Assembly (NCBI RefSeq): GCF_010183535.1 | Contig: NC_071332.1 | Location: 2,852,001-2,916,000 of the forward strand | Length of the DNA stretch: 64,000 nucleotides | Direction: 5' to 3' | Origin: Caenorhabditis remanei | Taxonomy: Eukaryota > Nematoda > Chromadorea > Rhabditida > Rhabditidae | Part shown: piece by piece, positions 53,042 to 61,603 of the stretch | How positions within the stretch are numbered: the first letter of the stretch is position 1 | Layout of the letters: every line of letters begins with the position of its first letter | Position numbers and translations under genes: made by a program | Notes under the pieces: generated by a model | What the model saw: only the letters and a program-made list of their open reading frames with translations | Databases searched by the model: none | Told to the model about the DNA's origin: nothing

Positions 53042-55083
53042 TCAATCCCTCGACGCGATCATCTCACAAGTGTCCTTGACATAGGCCACCCAATCAATAT
53101 CTCCATTGGCTCGAATACTAACATGATTCAAGAATTGTTTCACTTCTTGCGGAGTCAACGGCTCCCCAATCGACGTTAAAAGTTGCAAAAGTGTGTCTTT
53201 TTGTACGTAATTATTCGAGGTGATGACTTGAAATGCCGCATGGATTTGTTTCGGTGTATCATCCTTCCACTCCTCGTTCTGGATGGCTGAAACGACACGT
53301 GGCAATAAGTCTTCAAATGAGACACGCCCAGATTTCTTCGCTGTTTGTTCGGAGACTAGTTGCAGTTCGGTTTGGCTCGGATTGAGTCCGAAACTTCGGA
53401 GAACATGACCAACGTCGTCTGTCTAAAAAAAATTTCATAATTAATTGGGTTGACTAACTTTGAGAGCCCGTCACAGTACACCCTGATAGCAAAGTCCACA
53501 CAAATTTATAATGGTTGTGTAGATCAAAACCAGGGTTTTATTTCTGCAGTTGAAAGTTTTTTGATAGCTATCCACGCTTTCGAGATACGCACCGTTAAAG
53601 ATAGGGGAGTGAGAGAGAGTGGTTCTCTGCGTCCCACCTCACTCTCTCACGCGCGCACCTATAAGCCTAACTTTGACAGCGAGTATCTCGAAAACGTGAA
53701 TAGCTATCAAAAAGTTGTCAACTACAAAAATGTAGCCCTGGTTTTGATCTACAAGAAGAATATAAATTTAAAAACTGTAAGGTTCGTTAGAGTGCTGTTA
53801 CAAGCTCTCAAACTTAGTAGTTTTTCACTGAAAAGGAAAATTTGGCAAAATTTCAATCCTATGTTTTTCAAAATCTAGTGAACTATTTTTTTACGAAAAA
53901 TATACCGTTACGAAAAACACATTCTCAGCTTTTCAACGATACAACTTGTGTCTTAAAAGAGGAGTGCGTGCAAAAAGCGTGCAAAAAGAGGAGGGCGTCT
54001 AGCTTCTCTGCGTCTCCCCCTCTCTCCCTCTCGCGCACAACTGTAAGCCTAACTTAGAAGGCGCGTATCTCAACAGCGTGACAAGCTATCAAAAAGTTGT
54101 CAGCTACAAAAATGTAGCCCTAGTTTTGATCTACATGATCAATTTAAAATTTAAAGCTGTAGAGTAAGTTGGAGCTCTTTTACGGGCTCTCAATATATTG
54201 ACGAATTTTTATTAAAAGTTGGAAAAAGTGCAAATTTCAAACCTCTGGTTCTCGAAACATAGTGAACCAGTTTTAACGAAAAAGATACCGTTAAAAAGCA
54301 CTCACTCTCAGCTTTTCAACGATACAACTTGTGTCTTAATTCTAATAGTACGTACAGATTTGACGGACTCTCAAAATTGAAAATTTTTCCAAAAAAAAAA
54401 GAAAAAATCCCAAAATTTCAATCCTATGGTTCTCGAAACCTAGTAAACCACTTTCAAAACAAATTATATTTCTAGAATGCGGAAAATTTCAACTTTTAAA
54501 TAATACAAAAACTTAAATTATGTCACAAGAATTGAGGACATGACGGTGCCTCAAACTTAGTCAACTTTTTCAAAGTAGTACTCATCTTTAAAGGCGCATA
54601 TCTCAAAAGTTGGCGGAGCTATCAAAAAGTTGTCAACAGCAAAAATGTAGATCAAGTTCAGGACTATATTTTTGTAGTTGTCACCTTTTTGATAGCTCCG
54701 CCCACTTTTGAGATACGCGCCTTTAAAGATCTCATCACCTCTCTCTCCGCTAGGAACCGTCATATCTCAAAAGTGGGCGGAGCTATCAAAAAGTTGTCAA
54801 CTACAAAAATGGAGATCTAGTTTTGATCTAAAAGCTCATATTAAAATTTTTGAGATTCAATCAATACAGTACCTCAATCAACCCGTCACAATCCTCATCG
54901 AACATTTTAAACACGTCGAACAGTCGGCGTCGGATGTCTTCTGAATCCAAGAATTTATCGATTTATCGATTTTTTTCCGTTTAAAAACGTACCAACAATA
55001 ACCGAGTCGACTTCCTCTTTTTGACTCTCATCCTCCTCCTCTTCTTCTATCATAAGGAGGTCTTCATCATCCGATAAATCCAT
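53042..55083 (-). CDS. EF-hand protein of calmodulin/EFCAB2 type
   Basis: Three exons: 54993-55083, 54873-54940, 53042-53422; 179 residues. An acidic N-terminus (MDLSDDEDLLMIEEEEEDE) precedes an EF-hand with a full calcium loop (FDEDCDGLIE, about 44-55). The usual partner helix of calmodulin-like proteins follows (VLRSFGLNPSQTELQLV). Two further EF-hand folds are degenerate: one within KKSGRVSFEDLL, the other ANGDIDWVAYV near the C-terminus. The EFCAB2/DRC8 axonemal family has a similar layout, but C. elegans lacks motile cilia, so a general calcium-sensor role is as likely. Exon 2 lies in an arm of a large inverted repeat and has a decayed mirror copy at 50770-50845. Confidence 0.8.
53515..53760. 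repeat. FB-A copy, EF-hand intron 2
   Basis: Complete foldback with a short loop (GTGAGAGAGAGTGGTTCTCT). It is the mirror of 51730-51985. Confidence 0.7.
53960..54145. repeat. FB-A right half, EF-hand intron 2
   Basis: Loop (GTGCAAAAAGAGGAGGGCGT) and right arm only, joined to a copy of the CAACTTGTGTCTTAA repeat. The left arm is missing. Confidence 0.65.
54585..54840. repeat. FB-A loopless inverted pair, EF-hand intron 2
   Basis: Right arm, left arm and right arm follow one another without the purine-rich loop, close to exon 2. Confidence 0.65.
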
Positions 55084-55631
55084 TTTTTTCAGAAAAAAAG
55101 CGGGATTTTTTAAAAGTAAAAATGAAATTTTATGTCATGTGAAGTGTGTGAATATTCGGAATTTCCGGCGTTTCCAATTCAATGATTTTCGTAAGCAAAT
55201 TGATTCAAAAAGTGAGAAACAGAGCAAAGAAAGTGGGAAAGAAGACACATATGACAGAGAGAGAGAACATTTTAAGCAAAAAATCGGTGGGGATTCCTGA
55301 ATTTGATTTGTGTGTGATGGGAGGGAAGAAAGTGCGCTCCACTGCACAATTATCGATGGAGCGCGTTTACAAAAAATGATTAAGAAAATGAGAATAGAAC
55401 ACGATGGGGCATGGGAAGGGAAAGGTGACCCGGTGAGAATTTGTGTTTTTTTTGTTTTCAAAAAAAAAAATAATTAAATTTTAGAAACTAATAACGAAGA
55501 AAAAATGATAGATCAGAAAATAATGAATGAGAGGAAGAGATAGAGATATAGAGACAGAGACCGTGAGAGAGAAAATAATTTCAATTTGAAAAAAAAAAAT
55601 TTAAATTTAAAAAAAATTCAGCGGAAATTTA
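55084..55631. other. Intergenic region between EF-hand gene and drap-1
   Basis: Both genes are on the minus strand; this is the promoter side of the EF-hand gene. It contains two GTGCGCTCCACTGC-type motifs (55330, 55360) and A-rich sequence. No gene seen. Confidence 0.5.
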
Positions 55632-58600
55632 TTACGGGCGGCCGATGGGAAGTGCTGGCGGTGGCATCAGTTCGCGGTCTTTGTCTTCCTGAAAAATTGG
55701 AAAATTTTTTGAAAATAATTTGAATAAATCGGAAGTTGGAAATGCGCTCTATTGGACTTTTGGCTCATAATCGCTAGAAAATGACGGAAAAGAAGAAAAA
55801 AACTGTTTTTTTTTGCGATTTTCCGCTTAAAATTGATAAAAACTCATAAAATTGACAAAAAATTCAAAATTCGCCGATTTTCGTGTCGATTTACGTGGGG
55901 AGTGGTAGGATTTACGCAGGAATACTGAAATCTTCTGAAAATTAGTTTATAGACACTTTCAAACACGCTGATTCCGAAAATCATAGCCATTTTCCACAGA
56001 AACTTCTGGAAACTTGAGATTTTTCACAGGAAAAATGACTTTTTTGCCAAAAATGTCATTTTTAGTGTGAAAAATCTCAAATTTTCAGAATTTCAGAAGA
56101 AAAGGATTGCGACTTTTTGTAATGAGTGTGTTTGAAAGTCTTTATACACGAATTTTCAGAAGATTTCAGTATTCCTGCGTAAATCCTACCAATCTTCCCG
56201 TAAATCGACACGAAAAACGGTTTTCAATGGGAAAATTTGATTTTGACGCTGAATTTCGTAATTTGAATGGGAAAAATGCGATTTTCAGCTGTTTTTTTGG
56301 TTACTAAACCGCGTATTTTCGGTGGGAAAGTGAGTTGAAGAAAATTTTAAAACATTTCAAAATGAAAATTCAGAATTTTTTATTCGAAAAATCTGAAAAA
56401 TGTATCAAATTACTAATAAAAAAGGCGAAAAAACATGGAAAAATGATTTTTCAATCAATTTCGGACAATTTTTCAAAAAAAAAACTTTTTTATCGGAAAA
56501 AAAATCGGAAATTTTTGTTCACAATTTCAGCCATTTTTTCAAAAAAAAAACCAAAATTTTCTTCTTTTCTTCCAATTCCGGTTAATTTCCATGTGTTCTC
56601 CGTTTTTTTTTTCACTAAAAACTTTAAAAACGGGAAAAAAGAATCAAAATTTTTTTTTTGAAAAAAAATTTTTTTTTTCGAAATTTCTGTCATTTTCCGC
56701 CGGTAAAACTGGAATTTTTCCTAATTTCCTCTGAATATTAAAGGCTTTTCGGGTTTTTCCAAGTGAAAACCTCCAAAAATTCCCAATTTTTCACAAATTT
56801 TTCAAATTTCGTCCAATAGAGCGCACTTTCTCCCTCTATGAACCTTTGCAATATTCTTCGATGCCTCCTCGAACAAATCATCATCAATACACTTCTCGGC
56901 TTTCAACTTTTTCGGTCGTCCCCGTTTCGGCCGATCCTCATCTCCACCGTCAGTCGACGCTCTTTTAATTCCAGCCGTCACAGGCTCCGCCCCCTTTTTC
57001 CCATTACACTTCAACATTCCCATCATTCCATTCACTAATTGAGTTGTTGGAGTACTCGGAGACAATGGTATCGTCGCGGCGAGCTCTTGGACAACAGGAT
57101 AATTAGCCGGGGGGATTCCTTGAAGGTAAAGGGGCACAGAAGGAGGCCCCGCCCCCAGTGGTAGCTCCGCCCCCGTCTTCTGCTCCATCTGTATCATTTG
57201 CATCTGAGCGTTCGCCAGAATTGCACTTGCTAGATCGGAATTCTGTTGTTCCTGATAGATTTGTTGCTCGCGGAGTGTCATTGCCGAACGGGCGGTGGAT
57301 AGTTCGGTGGTTTGTTGTGGAAGGGAAATATCTTTGAAGAGAGACTCGAGGAATGAGAAGTGCGGCGTGTTCATCACTGCTTGTTTCATATGTTGTGGGT
57401 TGAGCGTTTTTGAAGATGTGTATTGGGTGGCGTCGGCGGCCGCCTGGAAATGAGAAAAGATTGAAAATTGAGAGTGGGATTCTGTTATCAGCTCGGGACA
57501 ATTTTAACAACTGCGCCCCACCGAAATACTCTTGAGTCTCTCAATTTCGCACACAATTTTTCATAGTTGCAAACCGGGCCGACACGGACTGGCGCGTAAC
57601 TCGCTTTAAATTGAGTTTTATGAGCTGAAAAATATACCTAAATGTAGATCTCGACGAGACCTATATCTATGATATAATACGGGCCGGATAGCTATTCGTT
57701 AATGTGCCGCGGGACACGCTAAAATGGATTTTTGGCCATTTTCGCTGTTTTTGACACTGTATCTTGTCCCGCGGTACATTAACGAATAGCCATTTGGCCT
57801 GTATTATATCATAGTCATAGAGCTCGTCGAGATCTACATTTTGGTATATTTTTCACCGCATAAAATGGCGTTTCAAGCTAGTTACACGCCGGTCCGTTTC
57901 AGATCGGTTTGCGACTATGATATATTAGCAGAGCAATTTCGTTACAACACCGCCAAATCTTAGATGACGTGAGTCATGAATTTCAGCACTTTTTGGCTCT
58001 GGAAATTTAGTGGATATACTTGCAAACCGGGCCGAACTGGGCCGGCTCGTAACTCGCTTGAAACTCAATGCTGTGCGCTGAAAAATATACCAAAATGTAG
58101 ATCTCGGCGAGTTCTATGTCTGTGATATAATACGGGCTGAATGGCTATTTGTTAATGTGCCGCGAATGGGTTTTTTGGCACTTTTTTCCCGGCCTGCGGC
58201 ACATTAACGAATAGCCATTCGGTCCGTGTTATATCAGTGACATAGAGCTCGTCGAGATCTACATTTTCGTTTATTTTTCAGCTCATAATATTGAGTTTTA
58301 AGCGAGTTACGAGCCGGCCCGGGTCGGCCCCGATTTCCAAGTATGCTTAGATTTCGGTAGAGCGCGGTTGTGTAAGAAGGCACGCCGTCCTAATAGTTTG
58401 CTGCACTTGAATTCAATGTTAACAGAAATACTTTCGGAAAAACAAGAAAGCGTGATTGCACCAAAAGCTTCGGCTAGGCTCCGAAATTGGGGATTTGTGT
58501 GAGGATTTCGGTAGAGCGTGGTTGCATTCAAACCAGACTTGTCACGGGTCGGGCCAAGATCAGGAAAAATTTCGGATCGGCCCGTTTTGAAACATTTTTT

Positions 58601-60138
58601 GAACAAATTTTGAGTTTTTGAATTTTTTTTTGGAAATTTTTTGAAAAAAGTATAGTTTTCGAATAAAAATTGAAAATTGAAAAATATGAGCATTTTTACT
58701 CTATTTTTTCGAAAAATTTCAAAAAAAATCGGTAAAAAATGGGTACCCATTTTTGAAACCGGGTCGACCGGGCCGGGCCGGGCCAAGAAAAATTTCGGCC
58801 CGATTTTTGACAAGTCTGATTCAAACCACACTTCCAACTTTACTGTTGGAAGTGTTAAATTCTTGAAAGTTAACCTAAATTGTCTCATTTTTTATTTGGA
58901 AATTTCCCATTCTAATTTAAAAATCCAAATTTTAACATCATTGAAAATGAGACGTTTCGGAGTCAGGGACGAGCGGCAACGCAAAATTTCGGCAACCCGG
59001 CAATCCGGCAATTGCCGATTTCAAAAACCGGCAATTTTCGGCAATTTTCGGCAACTTTCGGCAACATGTAATAATAAGGTGTTTTCCTAAGTCGGGAGAA
59101 AAAAATGCGAGCAAAGTACACTTTATTTTGCCAGTGACAGTTGTTTTGACTAAATGAGAGTATTTTCCCATTTGCTTTGAAAAATATTCAAAAAATTATA
59201 TTAGAAAAGCAATAAATATAGATTTTTTATCACTTTTGGCAAATTCAGCCTGAAAATTGAACAAATTTAGAGAAAAAAACTGCAAAAAACATTGCCGAAA
59301 AAATAGTCGGCAACCCGGCAACGGCAATGCATTTAAAAAAGTCGGCAATTCCGGCAATTCGGCAACGCGGCAACGGCATTGCCGCTCGTCCCTGTTCGGA
59401 GTGTCGATTTACGAGAGGAGTGGTAGGATTTACGACGAAATTGAACTTTTCCATAAATTCGTGTATATACGCTTTCAACTACAGTAATTACAAAAATCAC
59501 AATTCTTTTCCTGCTAAAATTCTGAACATTTGAGATTTTTCGCTCCAAATTGGCATTTTTGGCAAAAACCGTCGAAAATAGTCCTTTTTGGAGTGAAAAA
59601 AACTAAAAATTTCAGAATTTTAGCAAAAAATAAATATGATGTTCGTAATCAACGTGTTTCGAAGTGTCTATACACGAATTTCAGTGCATCTGCGTAAATG
59701 CTGCCACTCCCTCCGTAAATCGACACACCAAAACGGATTTTCAATGAATAACTCAATTTTCCGCAGAAAATCAACTTTTTTTCTGTGATTTTCATAGTAA
59801 AAACATGAAAATTTCGGGAACATTTGAGTTTTCCTCTTATTTTCATGAGATTTTCAGCTATTTTCAGCTGTTTTCCTGATTTTTGGACAAAATGATTTTC
59901 CTTGAATTCCAGTGGTGTCTCGTACCTGCAAAAACTTCTCGGCAAAGTGTTCCATCGCCCTTCCGATACTAACAGGCACCGATTGGACCATTCGTCCGAT
60001 CTCCTCATCACTCTGCATCACTTTTTTGATTCGTGTCGGTTGGATTTTCGCCGTGGAGAAGCGACGTCGTCGGATGACTGCGGCGGCGGCTTGACTCGAT
60101 GATGTGGAAGCAGCACCAGATGATGTCGACGCCATCAT
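55632..60138 (-). CDS. drap-1: DRAP1 / NC2-alpha transcriptional corepressor
   Basis: Three exons: 59926-60138, 56844-57443, 55632-55688; 289 residues. A histone-fold domain spans about residues 25-110, split by intron 1. Before it lies FSTAKIQPTRIKKVMQSDEE and VSIGRAMEHFAEKFLQ; after it AAADATQYTSSKTLNPQHMK. This is the DRAP1 pattern. With DR1 it clamps TBP on DNA and blocks TFIIA/TFIIB. The middle is Gln-rich (REQQIYQEQQNSDL), followed by an AT-hook-like basic stretch (KRGRPKKLK). Exon 3 gives EDKDRELMPPPALPIGRP; if the weak GTTCAT donor after KNIAK is skipped, the protein ends 13 residues later at LLDEI instead. Intron 1 (2.5 kb) is filled with foldback transposons. Confidence 0.87.
55885..56212. 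repeat. FB-C foldback element, drap-1 intron 2
   Basis: GTGTCGATTTACGTGGGGAG at the left mirrors TCCCGTAAATCGACAC at the right; GGTAGGATTTACGCAGGAAT and its complement pair inside. A sibling lies at 59401-59728. Confidence 0.7.
57566..57914. repeat. FB-B copy, drap-1 intron 1
   Basis: TTGCAAACCGGGCCGACACG to GATCGGTTTGCGAC, with GTAGATCTCGACGAG and ATTCGTTAATGTGCCGCGG blocks inside, as in 7547-7922 but more diverged. Confidence 0.65.
58017..58345. repeat. FB-B copy, drap-1 intron 1
   Basis: ATACTTGCAAACCGGGCC at the left and CGATTTCCAAGTAT at the right; internal GTTAATGTGCCGCG block shared with the other FB-B copies. Confidence 0.65.
58534..58818. mobile_element. Foldback element with 8-bp duplication, drap-1 intron 1
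   Basis: 285 bp with ends CAGACTTGTCA and TGACAAGTCTG; ATTCAAAC flanks both sides exactly (58526-58533, 58819-58826). The interior is A/T-rich with a GGGCCGGGCCGGGCC block. hAT-like by target-site length. Confidence 0.75.
58964..59394. mobile_element. Foldback element rich in CGGCAA, 8-bp duplication, drap-1 intron 1
   Basis: 431 bp with ends CAGGGACGAGCGGCAACGC and TTGCCGCTCGTCCCTG, flanked by TTCGGAGT on both sides (58956-58963, 59395-59402). The arms are made of repeated CGGCAA/TTGCCG words. It has inserted at the edge of the FB-C element at 59401. Confidence 0.8.
59401..59728. repeat. FB-C foldback element, drap-1 intron 1
   Basis: GTGTCGATTTACGAGAGGAG to CTCCGTAAATCGACAC, with internal GGTAGGATTTACG pairing. 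Sibling of 55885-56212. Confidence 0.7.
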
Positions 60139-61300
60139 TGATTCTGGAATTCAGAATACATAGTTGGAAATTTTCAGTCATTGTGTGCAAATGCGCTCTA
60201 CTGACTGAGAGTCGCTACAACTCGTTCAGCTAATCTTCGTTGAGAACAACTGTGTCGATTTACGGCGTAAATCTACATCAATATCGGTATTTAGATTGTT
60301 TTCGGTCAATCTGATTCAGTGGCCAAGAAATCACTCGACCAGACCGAGTTTGGTGTGGATTTACGGCGTAAATCCACATTAAAATCGAATCATTCCTATA
60401 TGAACACTACTTTCTAGCAAAATGCGCTCTATTGAGCACGATTCTGGTCTAGATGTAGTTTTCGTGCCACCGGGCTATCCATGGCCTAGAAATCACATCA
60501 AAAACTCGGCCAGACTGAGTTTGGTGTGGATTTACGGTGTAAATCCACATTAAAACCGTGTAATTTCTATATGAACACCACTTTCTAGCAAAATGCGTTC
60601 TATTGAGCACGATTCTGGTCTAGATGCAGTTTTCATGCCATCGGGCAACCCGTGACCGAGAAATGGCTAGATAAAACTCGGCCAGCTAGTCTTCGGCGTA
60701 AACCACACTAAACCCGACGTTTTCTAATTAAAAACCAATCCTGGTGTGGATTTACGGGGCGTAAATTCACGCTTGCCATATGCTCTGAATCTCTCTTGGC
60801 AGGTGGCGTCAATCCTATTTTTCTCGTTAAATGAGCCGGAAATTGAACCGATTTCCCATTGAGATTGTGGTGGGAACACGAGCGTGAGAGAGATGACATA
60901 AACATAACAATTCTGGTGGACTGGGCTCAAAAAATCGAAAGTTTATGTAAACAATGGGTTCCGAACTTGAGACGAAGCGCTAGATGACGTGGGTCATGAA
61001 TTTCAGCACTTTTTGGTTTTTAGACCGAAAAACCCGTTCGAAATTCACCAATGAGCCTTTTGGTCTTGGTGCGTGGCGCTGGATTACTGTAGGCACAGTA
61101 ACCATCCGTATTGAAGATTTTAGATTCTAGACAATCTGGATCTAGACGTCTAGCTGAATTCAGAATTCTTGTCAAAAACAGATATCTGAGTCAAAAAAGG
61201 CCGAATTTCAAGGCGATTCTGGAGACATGAATTCTGAATTTTCAGAATTTCGGTGATTTCAGACAATTCTAGTCTGTTCTAGTCACTTCTTCTGTACTGA
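60139..61300. other. drap-1 upstream region with short palindromes
   Basis: Three near-direct repeats of about 180 bp contain GTGGATTTACGGCGTAAATC palindromes (near 60250, 60355, 60530, 60745) and ATGCGCTCTATTGAGCACGA (60421, 60595). No coding sequence is convincing. This lies between drap-1 and the retrotransposon. Confidence 0.55.
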
Positions 61301-61328
61301 GCCTCTTCGCGGCGAAGAAGATCAACAG

Positions 61329-61460
61329 ATGTCACACTTCTACAAACCCGGCGAGTTCGTCACGCCGGGAGTGAAACATCTGGCCAAGAAGTACAACGTC
61401 TCACGCAGGTCAGAGGTAGCGTCGAATACTCTCTGTGACCGGGCGGCTTTAGCATTGGTT
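61329..61460 (+). CDS. Short frame upstream of the RTE polyprotein (possible ORF1)
   Basis: A 44-codon open frame from MSHFYKPGEFVTPGVKHLAK, ending in TAG 141 bp before the ORF2 ATG. It may be the very short ORF1 reported for RTE elements, or chance. No domain is recognised. Confidence 0.35.
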
Positions 61461-61603
61461 TAGCAGACCATAGTAAAGTAATCAGAGACACCCATCCCGC
61501 TCAAAACAGCACCAAAACCTGCCTCAGTCCTCCGCACTCGGCCTCTGCAACTGTTACGGTAGATTCAGTAGCACGTCGAGAGAGGCGATCTAATCCCGGA
61601 GTT

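Noticed and set aside
58307..58888. A 193-codon minus-strand frame in drap-1 intron 1
   Set aside because: It runs through the foldback element at 58534-58818 and an FB-B arm, with Phe/Lys-rich low-complexity sequence and no motif.
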